A stretch of DNA of 64,000 nt, taken from contig URFG01000005.1 in NCBI GenBank assembly GCA_900547095.1, forward strand, positions 24,748-88,747, written 5' to 3'. Positions within the stretch are counted from its first letter, which is position 1. Every line of letters begins with the position of its first letter. The notes under the pieces are model-generated. The model worked only from the letters and a program-made list of their open reading frames with translations, was not told the origin of the DNA and did not search any database. Shown here one piece after another: positions 1 through 8,046 of the stretch. Both the position numbers and the translations under genes were made by a program. The stretch is from an uncultured Oscillospiraceae bacterium (GTDB lineage Bacteria > Bacillota > Clostridia > Oscillospirales > Acutalibacteraceae).

Positions 1-1468
1 CCTGAATTACCAGCGAAACCGCCTCGGGAATAGTCATAAAGTATCTTATCATATTCGGATCTGTGACAGTGACGGGATCACCTTTTTCTATCTGCTTTTT
101 AAACAGCGGAATGACCGATCCGTTAGATCCTAAAACGTTTCCGAATCTTACTGCGACAAATTCGGTCTTGGATTTTTCATTGACCGACTGCACTATCATT
201 TCGCAAATTCTCTTGCTCGCTCCCATAATATTGGTGGGGTTGACAGCTTTATCGGTGGATATAAGCACAAACTTTTCCGCTCCGTATTTATCGGCGCAAA
301 GAGCTGTGTTATAAGTGCCGAAGACGTTGTTTTTTATAGCCTCGTTAGGGCTGTCCTCCATTAAAGGCACATGCTTATGAGCTGCAGCGTGGAAAACAAG
401 CTGTGGCTTATATTTTTCAAATACATATTCGAGCCTTTTTTTATCTCTCACTGAGCCGATAAGCGTTATAAGATCAAGCTCCGGATCAGCGAATTTAAGC
501 TCGTTTTGTATCTCGTAAGCATTATTCTCATAAATATCGAAAATAATGAGTTTTTTCGGATTGTGGAAAGCTATCTGTCTGCAAAGCTCGGAGCCTATTG
601 ATCCTCCGCCACCTGTGACTAATACTGTTTTGTTCTTTATATAATCAAAAACATTCGGCAAAGTAAGATCGATAGGATCTCTTCCCAAAAGGTCCTCAAT
701 CTGAACTTCCCTTAAAGTGTTTATCTTTATCTGCTGACCGGAGAGCATTTTATATACGCTCGGCAGCACGCGGATCTTGCAGCCTGTTTTCTGACACATT
801 TGAAGAATTTCTGATTTTCTCGCGCTTTCGCAGGAGGGTATGGCGAAAATAATAGTATCTATATGATATTCTTTAATGCAATCGGGAATAGAATTGCAGT
901 CCCCCACTATCTTAACGCCTGAAATATAGTTTCCTATCTTTTGAGTATTATCATCTATAGCGCATTTTATGGCGGATTTATAAAGCTCACGGTTGCTCTG
1001 GATATCATCAATAAGAAGCTTTGCGGCGTCTCCCGCGCCGATTATCATAATATTATCTTCCGCTTTTGCGCCGCCTTTGAATATCTCTCCCACGCTGTGC
1101 CTTGCGGCAAGCCTGAAGCAGAAAATAAACACTATGGCAAAAAGAACGGAAATGAAAGAAAATCTGATTTTTATTCCATTGTCAGGTCCAAAAATAAGAC
1201 TTGCAAAAAGCATAACAAGACCTGAAAGACAAGCCGAGATCACAAGCCTGATATAATCCGAATATCCCGCATACTTCCACAAAATATTATAAGCCTTAAA
1301 AATATAAAGGAAAACAAAAAGCGACACCGCAAAAACCGCCGCCAATGTAAAAAACGCCCCGTTAAAACCGATCTGACAAAAAGAACCGGCTAAAAAAACG
1401 GAAGCGACCGCAGCTGCAATATCGAATGTTATGCAAATAAGCAAAATCGTGAATCTGTTTTTAAACAA
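1..1468 (-). CDS. CapD/FlaA1-type nucleoside-diphosphate-sugar epimerase/dehydratase, 3' end cut by window edge
   Basis: About 489 codons read without a stop to the window edge, so the C-terminal part is missing. The start is TTG at 1468 with GGAGAG just upstream. The first ~120 residues are hydrophobic, with four likely membrane segments. A first nucleotide-binding fold follows (IIGAGDAAKLLID), then the catalytic SDR domain with glycine motif VTGGGGSIGSEL and the family motif STDKAVNPTNIMGASKR. This order (membrane anchor, CoA-binding-like fold, Polysacc_synt_2 SDR) is that of the WbpM/PglF/CapD family, which makes UDP-4-keto-6-deoxy sugars for surface glycans or protein glycosylation. The exact sugar cannot be told. 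It is divergent from mtaB and no glycan genes are visible inside the window. Confidence 0.9.
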   Translation of the reverse strand, partial: MFKNRFTILLICITFDIAAAVASVFLAGSFCQIGFNGAFFTLAAVFAVSLFVFLYIFKAYNILWKYAGYSDYIRLVISACLSGLVMLFASLIFGPDNGIKIRFSFISVLFAIVFIFCFRLAARHSVGEIFKGGAKAEDNIMIIGAGDAAKLLIDDIQSNRELYKSAIKCAIDDNTQKIGNYISGVKIVGDCNSIPDCIKEYHIDTIIFAIPSCESARKSEILQMCQKTGCKIRVLPSVYKMLSGQQIKINTLREVQIEDLLGRDPIDLTLPNVFDYIKNKTVLVTGGGGSIGSELCRQIAFHNPKKLIIFDIYENNAYEIQNELKFADPELDLITLIGSVRDKKRLEYVFEKYKPQLVFHAAAHKHVPLMEDSPNEAIKNNVFGTYNTALCADKYGAEKFVLISTDKAVNPTNIMGASKRICEMIVQSVNEKSKTEFVAVRFGNVLGSNGSVIPLFKKQIEKGDPVTVTDPNMIRYFMTIPEAVSLVIQ

Positions 1469-1507
1469 AATTATCTCTCCAAACAACTCGTTTTAACATA
1501 CAAAATA

Positions 1508-1536
1508 ATTATACAATATATGCTTTCAAAAATCAA
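1508..1536 (-). promoter_or_regulatory. sigma-A promoter for the CapD-like gene
   Basis: Read on the minus strand: TTGATT, a 17-nt spacer, then TATAAT, about 40 nt upstream of the TTG start at 1468. Confidence 0.6.
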
Positions 1537-1544
1537 TATTTTCC

Positions 1545-1573
1545 TTGTAAAATATAAAAAAATATAATATAAT
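1545..1573 (+). promoter_or_regulatory. sigma-A promoter candidate for mtaB
   Basis: TTGTAA at 1545-1550, a 17-nt spacer and TATAAT at 1568-1573, 30 nt before the mtaB ATG. The region is very AT-rich, so a chance match is possible. Confidence 0.5.
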
Positions 1574-1603
1574 TATTTATGTAAATTCTAACGGAGAAAA
1601 GAT

Positions 1604-2884
1604 ATGAATGTTCATTATATAACTTTAGGCTGTAAAGTCAATCAATATGAAACCGAGGCTATCCGTGAGCTTTTTAACCGCTCGGGTTACACGGATTTTG
1701 AAGATGCGAAAGCGGATATTATCGTTATCAACACCTGCTCCGTCACCGCGCAGAGCGACAAAAAGGCGGGTCAGACTTTAAGGCGCTGCAGAAAAGAAAA
1801 TCCGCAGGCGGTTATAATTCTCACGGGCTGTATGGTCCAGGCGTTTCCCGAAAGATCGGAAAGCTTAAAAGAGGCGGATATTGTAATCGGAAACACGGAT
1901 ATTTCAAAAATTTTATGCGAAACAGAAAAATTTTTAAAAACCAAGGTTAGGATTTTTTCCGTCTATGATCACAAAGCAACAGATGTTTACAACACTCCGC
2001 TTATTTCAAATTTCAGCGAAAGAACCAGAGCTTATATGAAGATAGAAGACGGGTGCGACAGGTTCTGCACCTACTGCATTATTCCCTATGCAAAAGGAAG
2101 AGTGCGCTCAAGAAACCTTGAAGAAATTAAAAAAGAGGCTAAAACACTTGCTTTAAACGGGTTTTCTGAAATTGTGCTTGTGGGAATAAATCTTTCGTCT
2201 TACGGCAAAGGCGAGAATTTTGACCTTGCCGACGCGGTGGACACAGTCTGTGATACCGAAGGGATAAAAAGAGTAAGGCTCGGCTCGCTTGAGCCCGACT
2301 GCATTTCTGACGAAATGCTGAAAAGGCTTAAATCTCAAGAAAAATTCTGCCCGCAGTTTCATTTATCTCTCCAATCGGGCTGTGACGAAACCCTCAAAAG
2401 AATGAACCGGCATTATGACAGCAAATTCTACGAAGATTTAGTAACAAGAATAAGAAGTATGTTTTTAGACGCGGCTGTTACGACCGATATAATGGTAGGC
2501 TTTGCGGGAGAAACCGACGAGGAATTTGAAAAAAGCCTAAACTTTGTTAAAAAAATCGGGTTTGCAAGATCGCACATTTTCCCCTATTCAATAAGAAAAG
2601 GCACTCCTGCGGAAAAATATCCCGATCAGATAAAAAAAGAGATCAAAGCTTTAAGAGCTAAAAAATTAGCAGAGATTTGCATTAAAAGCGAAGAAGAATT
2701 TTTAAATAAGCTTTGCGGCAGAACTTTCGATGTTCTTTTTGAGAGTAAAAAAGGCAATACTTATGAAGGATACACCGCGAATTATTCAAAAGTTTTCGTA
2801 AAATCGGATAAAGATTTACGCGGAAAGATTTTAAGTGTAAAAATCACAGAAGCTTTCAGCGATCACTGTACAGGAATTTTATAA
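1604..2884 (+). CDS. mtaB: tRNA (N6-threonylcarbamoyladenosine-37 C2)-methylthiotransferase MtaB
   Basis: Radical SAM methylthiotransferase that converts t6A37 to ms2t6A in tRNAs reading ANN codons. The N-terminal UPF0004 domain carries the three auxiliary-cluster cysteines C10 (TLGCKVNQYE), C45 (NTCSVT) and C76 (LTGCMVQ). The radical SAM cluster is C151-x3-C155-x2-C158 in CDRFCTYCIIPYAKGR. The C-terminal ~60 residues fit a TRAM-like RNA-binding tail. The 426-residue length and the GCKVNQYE signature place it with MtaB rather than MiaB or RimO. ATG 1604 follows GGAG at 1593. It is the upstream neighbour of sigK on the same strand, so readthrough into sigK is possible. Confidence 0.95.
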   Translation: MNVHYITLGCKVNQYETEAIRELFNRSGYTDFEDAKADIIVINTCSVTAQSDKKAGQTLRRCRKENPQAVIILTGCMVQAFPERSESLKEADIVIGNTDISKILCETEKFLKTKVRIFSVYDHKATDVYNTPLISNFSERTRAYMKIEDGCDRFCTYCIIPYAKGRVRSRNLEEIKKEAKTLALNGFSEIVLVGINLSSYGKGENFDLADAVDTVCDTEGIKRVRLGSLEPDCISDEMLKRLKSQEKFCPQFHLSLQSGCDETLKRMNRHYDSKFYEDLVTRIRSMFLDAAVTTDIMVGFAGETDEEFEKSLNFVKKIGFARSHIFPYSIRKGTPAEKYPDQIKKEIKALRAKKLAEICIKSEEEFLNKLCGRTFDVLFESKKGNTYEGYTANYSKVFVKSDKDLRGKILSVKITEAFSDHCTGIL

Positions 2885-2894
2885 AATAAATATG

Positions 2895-2938
2895 GCAAAA
2901 TAATGCCCCCGTACGCATATAAATTTATCGTATGGGGG
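2895..2938 (+). promoter_or_regulatory. SD-sequestering hairpin with sigma-E-like promoter in its loop, upstream of sigK
   Basis: A 10-bp stem (CCCCCGTACG at 2906-2915 with CGTATGGGGG at 2929-2938, one G-U pair) encloses the 13-nt loop CATATAAATTTAT. The 3' arm holds GGGGG, the only SD candidate for the ATG at 2946. The loop opens with CATATAAA, close to the sigma-E -10 consensus CATACAnT. Fourteen nt upstream is GCAAAAT (2895-2901), which matches 5 of 7 of the sigma-E -35 KMATATT. Alternatively the hairpin is simply the mtaB terminator, but the U-tract (TTATTTTA) is poor. Structure seen; regulatory role inferred. Confidence 0.5.
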
Positions 2939-2945
2939 TTATTTT

Positions 2946-3629
2946 ATGCTGTTTGATTTATTTTTAAAAATTGCCTGTAATCTTTATTATTTTGCTCTTC
3001 ATGTAACGGGCGCAGGGGCTTTCCCTCCTCCGCTTTCAGCTAAAAAAGAGGAGGAATTACTGAAGCTTTACTGCGAAACAGGCGACGAGGACGCAAAAAA
3101 CAAGCTTATCGAGCACAATTTAAGGCTTGTTGCGCATATTGTGAAAAAATACTATTCCGCAGGCTGCGATCAGGATGATCTTATTTCAATAGGCACTATC
3201 GGACTTATTAAAGCTGTTACGACCTTTAATTCCGATAAAGGAATAAGGCTTGCGACCTATGCCGCAAGGTGTATTGAAAATGAAATTCTGATGTATTTCA
3301 GAAGTATGAGGAAAACATCGCAGGATGTATATATCAGCGATCCTATAGAAACCGACCGTGACGGAAATTCTATCTCGCTTATAGATGTGATAGCGGATAA
3401 TGTGGATATCGAAGAAAAAACCGATACAAAGCTCAAACTTGAACATTTAAGCAAAATAATAGGAAAAACTCTTGATGAAAGAGAATATAAGATAATTAGC
3501 TTAAGATACGGATTAAACGGCAATGAAGAAATGACTCAAAAAGATATTGCCCGGCTTCTTAATATTTCAAGAAGCTATGTTTCAAGAATAGAAAAAGCCG
3601 CGCTTGAAAAATTAAGAAAGCAGTTTTAA
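2946..3629 (+). CDS. sigK: RNA polymerase sporulation sigma factor SigK (pro-sigma-K), uninterrupted
   Basis: Late mother-cell sigma factor of endospore formation. The first ~24 residues are hydrophobic and precede AFPPPLS, which lines up with the pro-sequence and start of mature B. subtilis SigK (AFPQPLS). Region 2 contains IEHNLRLVAHIVKKYY and DLISIGTIGLIKA. The signature TYAARCIENEILM follows, and region 4.2 ends in SRSYVSRIEKAALEKL. All 227 residues are in one frame, so no skin-type element splits the gene. The hydrophobic leader implies membrane-anchored processing by a SpoIVFB-like protease, which is not in this window. ATG 2946 gives the same leader length as the B. subtilis protein. 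Its SD sits in the hairpin just upstream. Confidence 0.96.
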   Translation: MLFDLFLKIACNLYYFALHVTGAGAFPPPLSAKKEEELLKLYCETGDEDAKNKLIEHNLRLVAHIVKKYYSAGCDQDDLISIGTIGLIKAVTTFNSDKGIRLATYAARCIENEILMYFRSMRKTSQDVYISDPIETDRDGNSISLIDVIADNVDIEEKTDTKLKLEHLSKIIGKTLDEREYKIISLRYGLNGNEEMTQKDIARLLNISRSYVSRIEKAALEKLRKQF

Positions 3630-3635
3630 AAAAAG

Positions 3636-3662
3636 AGAGCGCCGAATTTTATTCGGCGCTCT
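3636..3662. terminator. Bidirectional terminator between sigK and clpX
   Basis: Perfect 12-bp stem AGAGCGCCGAAT / ATTCGGCGCTCT with a 3-nt loop. A/T runs lie on the left and CTTTCTT on the right. The right arm overlaps the last codons of clpX. Confidence 0.8.
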
Positions 3663-4890
3663 GCTTTCTTACAATTTTCGGTTTTCCCGATTTAACGGTA
3701 TCTTTGGTTATTATGATTTTTTCAATATCGGGTTCGGAAGGCGTTTCAAACATAATATTCTGCAGCACGCTTTCAACTATCGATCTTAAGCCTCTTGCTC
3801 CCGTATTTCTTTCAACTGTCATATCGGCAATGGCGTCGAGCGCTTCTTTTCTGAATTCAAGCTTAACATTATCCATTTCAAAAAGCGCCTGATACTGCTT
3901 GATAATTGAGTTTTTGGGCCTCGTCATAATATTTACAAGGGTTTCTTTATCCATTCCCTTTAAGGTTGCTATAACAGGAAGTCTTCCCACAAGTTCGGGA
4001 ATCATTCCGAATTTAACAAGATCCTGATGGGTTGCAGTTTCGCAAAGCGCCTGCGCCTCAATGCTCTTCGGCGATTTCACATCGGCGCCGAATCCTAAAG
4101 AACTGCCGCCCATTCTTCTTTCGATGACCTTTTCTATGCCGTCAAATGCGCCGGCGCAGATAAAGAGGATATTTGTGGTATCGATCTGAATAAACTCCTG
4201 CTGAGGGTGCTTTCTTCCTCCCTGAGGAGGAACATTTGAAACAGTTCCCTCAAGGATCTTAAGCAGTGCCTGCTGAACGCCCTCTCCGCTTACATCTCTT
4301 GTGATAGACGCATTTTCGGATTTTCTCGCTATTTTATCTATTTCATCGACATAAATTATTCCGTGCTCGGCTTTTTCAACATCATAATCCGCCGCCTGAA
4401 TGAGCCTCAAAAGGATATTTTCGACATCTTCTCCGACATATCCTGCCTCGGTGAGAGTAGTCGCGTCGGTAATAGCTATAGGAACATCGAGAGTTTTTGC
4501 AAGAGTTTGAGCTAAAAGGGTTTTCCCCACTCCGGTGGGGCCTAACATTAACACATTACTCTTGGCAAGCTCTACGCCGCACTCCTTATTATCCCTTATT
4601 CTTTTATAATGATTATAAACAGCAACTGATAATATCTTCTTTGCCTCATCCTGGCCTATTACATATTCATCAAGCTTTTCTTTGATCTCTTTAGGCTTGG
4701 GCAGAGGTTTTTCTTCATTTTCTATGCTTTTATTTTCGGCTGCCGCGTCATCCTCAAAAAGAAGAGAATTGCAAAAGCTTATGCAGCTGTCGCAAATATA
4801 AACTCCGGGACCCTCTATGAGTCTTGAAACTTCATCCTGAGTTTTTCCGCAAAAAGAACAGCAGATCTCACTATCATTATTTTTCGGCAT
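3649..4890 (-). CDS. clpX: ATP-dependent Clp protease ATP-binding subunit ClpX
   Basis: AAA+ unfoldase that feeds tagged or damaged proteins to ClpP. The N-terminal zinc-binding domain has C11-x2-C14-x18-C33-x2-C36. Walker A is GPTGVGKT at 117-124, followed by Walker B (IIYVDEIDKIAR), the RKSENASITRDVSGEGVQQALLK pore/sensor region in separate short motifs, and sensor-2 GARGLRS. Length 413 is typical. It lies 69 nt downstream of clpP in the order tig-clpP-clpX, which is conserved in many bacteria. Its stop codon lies inside the terminator hairpin shared with sigK. Confidence 0.97.
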   Translation of the reverse strand: MPKNNDSEICCSFCGKTQDEVSRLIEGPGVYICDSCISFCNSLLFEDDAAAENKSIENEEKPLPKPKEIKEKLDEYVIGQDEAKKILSVAVYNHYKRIRDNKECGVELAKSNVLMLGPTGVGKTLLAQTLAKTLDVPIAITDATTLTEAGYVGEDVENILLRLIQAADYDVEKAEHGIIYVDEIDKIARKSENASITRDVSGEGVQQALLKILEGTVSNVPPQGGRKHPQQEFIQIDTTNILFICAGAFDGIEKVIERRMGGSSLGFGADVKSPKSIEAQALCETATHQDLVKFGMIPELVGRLPVIATLKGMDKETLVNIMTRPKNSIIKQYQALFEMDNVKLEFRKEALDAIADMTVERNTGARGLRSIVESVLQNIMFETPSEPDIEKIIITKDTVKSGKPKIVRKQSAE

Positions 4891-4959
4891 TTTATCTCCT
4901 ATTCAAAACCGGAAAATACGCGTTTGTCCGCGGACTTTCCGGTTTTTAAAAATTCTTAT

Positions 4960-5541
4960 TTATCTTTTAGTAATAACTTTATCAATAAGTCCGTAATCAG
5001 CGGCTTCCTTTGCAGTCATAAAATTATCGCGCTCTGTATCCTGCTCGATAACGCTGAGCGGCTTGCCTGTTTCGGCTGCCAAAATTTCATTTATCGTGCT
5101 GCGGATATGCTTGATATGATTAGCGTGGATAAGAATATCCGTTGCCTGACCCTCGGCAGAGCCTAAGGGCTGATGAATCATAATCTCGCTGTTAGGAAGA
5201 GCAAATCTTTTTCCCGGAGCACCTGCGGCAAGGAGGAAAGCTCCCATACTCGCGGCCATTCCAAGGCAGATAGTGCTGACATCGCACTTGATATACTGCA
5301 TAGTATCATAAATAGCCATACCCGCGGAAACAGATCCGCCCGGACTGTTGATATAAAAGCTTATATCCTTTTCGGGATCCTGACCCTCAAGATAAAGCAT
5401 CTGCGCTATAACGACGCTTGCCGAATTATTATCAACCTGATCGTTAAGCATTATAATTCTGTCATTAAGCAAGCGGGAAAAAATATCATAGGATCTTTCT
5501 CCTCTGCTTGTTTGTTCAACAACATAAGGAACCAAACTCAT
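4960..5541 (-). CDS. clpP: ATP-dependent Clp protease proteolytic subunit ClpP
   Basis: Serine peptidase that forms the double-heptamer chamber. The catalytic triad is visible: S98 in GMAASMGA, H123 in MIHQP and D172 in ERDNFM. Length 193 matches the family. It lies between tig and clpX. I saw no CtsR-type heptad repeats upstream, so heat control through CtsR is not supported by this sequence. Confidence 0.97.
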   Translation of the reverse strand: MSLVPYVVEQTSRGERSYDIFSRLLNDRIIMLNDQVDNNSASVVIAQMLYLEGQDPEKDISFYINSPGGSVSAGMAIYDTMQYIKCDVSTICLGMAASMGAFLLAAGAPGKRFALPNSEIMIHQPLGSAEGQATDILIHANHIKHIRSTINEILAAETGKPLSVIEQDTERDNFMTAKEAADYGLIDKVITKR

Positions 5542-5596
5542 TCCGATTAACCTCCTGTACGAATTATTATGAACGGACTTTAAAAAATATAATCAA

Positions 5597-6970
5597 TTAT
5601 TTATCCGATTTTTCCTCGGTCTTTTTAGCAGCCGCTTTTTTAGCGGGATCTTTTTTAGCCGCAGGCTTGCTTTCTTTGGGCTCAGCCTCGGTTATAACCG
5701 CGTTTGCCTTTACAAAGTCAATAGCTTTATTTGCGGCGATATCCTTTTCAAGCTCGCTTGAGGGAACAGCCGCTTTGACTTTATCGACTTCCAAGCCGTA
5801 ATTATCAGCCATTTTCTTATATTCAGCCTCAATATCCTTTTCATCGGCCTTGATGTTTTCAAGCTCGACTATTTTATCAAGAGCGAGGCGGTATTTAACC
5901 TGCATTTCAGCCTGGGGGCGGAAAGATTTCTTGAAATCATCGATAGTGCTGTTGGTATATTTAAGATAGGTTTCAAGATTCATTCCCTGCGACTGCAGAC
6001 GGTAAGCGAATTCTTCTACAGACTGATTAAGGCGGTTTTCAAACATAGCCTCGGGGATATCGCCCTCGATACCGTCAACAATCTGCTGAACAAGTTCGTT
6101 TTCTACAGCCTCTTCAGCCGCTTTTTTCTTTCTTTCAAGAGCTTTTTTCTTGATATCGGCTTTAAGATCCTTTAAAGTATCGAATTCGCTGACATCTTTT
6201 GCAAACTCATCGTCGACCTCGGGAAGCTCTTTTATCTTTATCTCATGAAGCTTTACTTTAAATACTGCGGGCTTTCCTGCAAGCTCTTTAGCGCCGTATT
6301 CCTCAGGGAAAGTAACGTTTACATCAAATTCATCGCCGATATTCTTACCTACGATCTGATCTTCAAATCCGGGAATGAACTGACCGGAACCAAGCTCTAA
6401 GGAATGGCCCTCTGCTTTACCGCCCTCGAATGCTTTACCGTCTGTAAATCCTTCAAAGTCAATAACAACAGTATCGCCTTTTTTAGCGGCTCTGTCTTCA
6501 ACGGAAACCATTCTTGAGTTTCTCTCGGCCATAGCCTTGATCTCTTTATTGACTTCTGCCGCGTCAACCTTAACAGCGGTTTTTTCAGCTTTTAAACCTT
6601 TATAATTCTTAAGTGTGATTTCAGGATAAGTGGTAAGGCTTACCTTGAAGTCAACACCGTCTTCCTTAGAAATGGAAACAAGGTCAAAATCCATTTTATC
6701 GTCAATAACCTTAAGGCCCGATTCTTCGATAGCGCCCTCTACTGCGTCGTTATAAAGCAGGTTAAGAGCGTCTTCAAAGAATACTTCGGAGCCGTAATAT
6801 GTTTCTATCATATGTAAAGGAGCTTTACCTTTTCTGAATCCGGGAATATTTATCTTTTTTCCGTTCTTACGGTAAGCTTCCTTAATAGCTTCTCTGAACT
6901 TCTCCCCATCAATAGTGATCTCAAGCTGATACCTGTTGGTATCGATTTTTTTAGATTCTTTTAAACTCAT
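5597..6970 (-). CDS. tig: Trigger factor (ribosome-associated chaperone / PPIase)
   Basis: Nascent-chain chaperone. The N-terminal ribosome-binding domain contains the signature GFRKGKAP at 44-51. The FKBP-like peptidyl-prolyl isomerase domain begins at GDTVVIDFEGF (about 164) and includes FIPGFEDQIVG. A long helical substrate-binding domain follows. The last ~20 residues are a Lys/Ala/Glu-rich tail (PAAKKDPAKKAAAKK) longer than the usual end and probably disordered. It is the first gene of tig-clpP-clpX, with an extended -10 promoter (TGGTATAAT, minus strand, -10 at 7000-7005) ahead of GGAGG and the ATG. Confidence 0.96.
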   Translation of the reverse strand: MSLKESKKIDTNRYQLEITIDGEKFREAIKEAYRKNGKKINIPGFRKGKAPLHMIETYYGSEVFFEDALNLLYNDAVEGAIEESGLKVIDDKMDFDLVSISKEDGVDFKVSLTTYPEITLKNYKGLKAEKTAVKVDAAEVNKEIKAMAERNSRMVSVEDRAAKKGDTVVIDFEGFTDGKAFEGGKAEGHSLELGSGQFIPGFEDQIVGKNIGDEFDVNVTFPEEYGAKELAGKPAVFKVKLHEIKIKELPEVDDEFAKDVSEFDTLKDLKADIKKKALERKKKAAEEAVENELVQQIVDGIEGDIPEAMFENRLNQSVEEFAYRLQSQGMNLETYLKYTNSTIDDFKKSFRPQAEMQVKYRLALDKIVELENIKADEKDIEAEYKKMADNYGLEVDKVKAAVPSSELEKDIAANKAIDFVKANAVITEAEPKESKPAAKKDPAKKAAAKKTEEKSDK

Positions 6971-7038
6971 TTTAAGTACCTCCGCATAAATTGCATTTTA
7001 TTATACCACAAGTAAAAACGATTTTCCACTATTATTTG

Positions 7039-7734
7039 TTAAATTTTTAATTTTTTTACAAGTATCGGGGAAAAACCGTTACAGTCGGCAGACAATAGCT
7101 TCATTTTTATACCGTCATACTCCGAAACGGTGCTTTTTATACCCGAGCCGTGGATATGGCCGTAATAAACAGTGTCGATTTTATGACTCTTTAAGATTTT
7201 TAATATCATTTCGTTCTTAAAATTACCGTAAACAGGCGGATAATGCAAGAATACTATCGGTTCAAATCCTGAATTTTCGGCTTGAAAAAGAGAGGTTTCA
7301 AGTCTACCGCACTCTCTTAAAAGGACCTTTTCGTCTTCAGGACCGCTTTTATCATAAAACCAGCCTCTTGTTCCGCAAACGGCATACTTTTCCACCGCAA
7401 AGAAGTTATTATAAACTATTTTGAGCGTGTCAAATTTATTTTTTTCAAAAAAATCATTTATTTTTTTAGCGGTGGTCCACCAAAAATCGTGATTGCCTTT
7501 TATAAATACCTTTTTGCCGGGCAGCGAATTTATAAAGCTTAGATCGGTTTTAGCTTCTTCTAATTTTGTCGCCCACGAAATATCTCCCGCAATTACGACG
7601 GTATCTTCTTCCGTTACGATTTTATTGAAATTTTCCTTTATTCTCCGGGTATAATTCTGCCAGCCGGGAAAGATTTCCATGGACTTATCGGTTTCAAATG
7701 ATAAATGAAGATCCGAAATTGCAAATATAGACAA
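7039..7734 (-). CDS. Metallophosphoesterase (calcineurin-like)
   Basis: The di-metal motifs are in order: SDLHLS at residues 7-12, GDISWA, GNHDFWW and GHIHG near the C-terminus. That is the DxH-GDxxD/S-GNHD-GHxH pattern of calcineurin-like phosphoesterases. Length 231 and the KGNHDFWW wording match a Firmicutes group of predicted serine/threonine phosphatase-like proteins whose substrate is unknown. It has no signal peptide, so it should be cytosolic. It sits alone between tig and the small DUF1540 gene, so context does not help. Confidence 0.85.
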   Translation of the reverse strand: MSIFAISDLHLSFETDKSMEIFPGWQNYTRRIKENFNKIVTEEDTVVIAGDISWATKLEEAKTDLSFINSLPGKKVFIKGNHDFWWTTAKKINDFFEKNKFDTLKIVYNNFFAVEKYAVCGTRGWFYDKSGPEDEKVLLRECGRLETSLFQAENSGFEPIVFLHYPPVYGNFKNEMILKILKSHKIDTVYYGHIHGSGIKSTVSEYDGIKMKLLSADCNGFSPILVKKLKI

Positions 7735-7812
7735 ATTTTTTCGCCTGCCTCACATAAAAGATAAGTAATTGAGCATAATAATAAAGGCTAAAAGCCGGAA
7801 AGGATGATTTAA

Positions 7813-7974
7813 ATGTCAGATTGTAAAACAGAGTATTGTATTCATTGTTCGGTTAAAAACTGCGTTCATCACACTGAAGACGATTCCTGCAAAGCCGGAA
7901 TGATCAAGATCGGTAACTGTACCGCAAACTGCTGCAGCGAAACCTGCTGCGATACTTTTTCGGCAAGACAGTAA
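7813..7974 (+). CDS. Small cysteine-rich DUF1540 protein (53 aa)
   Basis: A 53-residue protein with ten cysteines. CSVKNCVHH, then SC about 8 residues on, and a closing CDTF fit the DUF1540 pattern, a short probable metal-binding domain common in spore-forming Clostridia. ATG 7813 has AAGGATG upstream. The gene is the only plus-strand gene between long minus-strand operons and ends in a strong hairpin, which supports its being real and separately transcribed. Function unknown. A role in spores or metal handling is only a guess from its distribution. Confidence 0.85.
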   Translation: MSDCKTEYCIHCSVKNCVHHTEDDSCKAGMIKIGNCTANCCSETCCDTFSARQ

Positions 7975-7991
7975 TTAAAAATTCAGACAAA

Positions 7992-8026
7992 CGGTATCCG
8001 GCAGGAAAGTTTTATGCCGGATACCG
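7992..8026. terminator. Strong hairpin between DUF1540 gene and thrC
   Basis: Perfect 12-bp stem CGGTATCCGGCA / TGCCGGATACCG. On the minus strand it is followed by TTTGTCTGAATTTTT, so it should end thrC transcripts. The plus-strand side lacks a clear U-tract. Confidence 0.7.
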
Positions 8027-8046
8027 AAAGCAGTACGATACATATT

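Noticed and set aside
2946..3629. Possible skin element in sigK
   Set aside because: The gene is a single intact frame from the pro-sequence to region 4.2.
5542..5600. CtsR operator ahead of clpP
   Set aside because: No tandem heptads of the GGTCAAA type seen on either strand.
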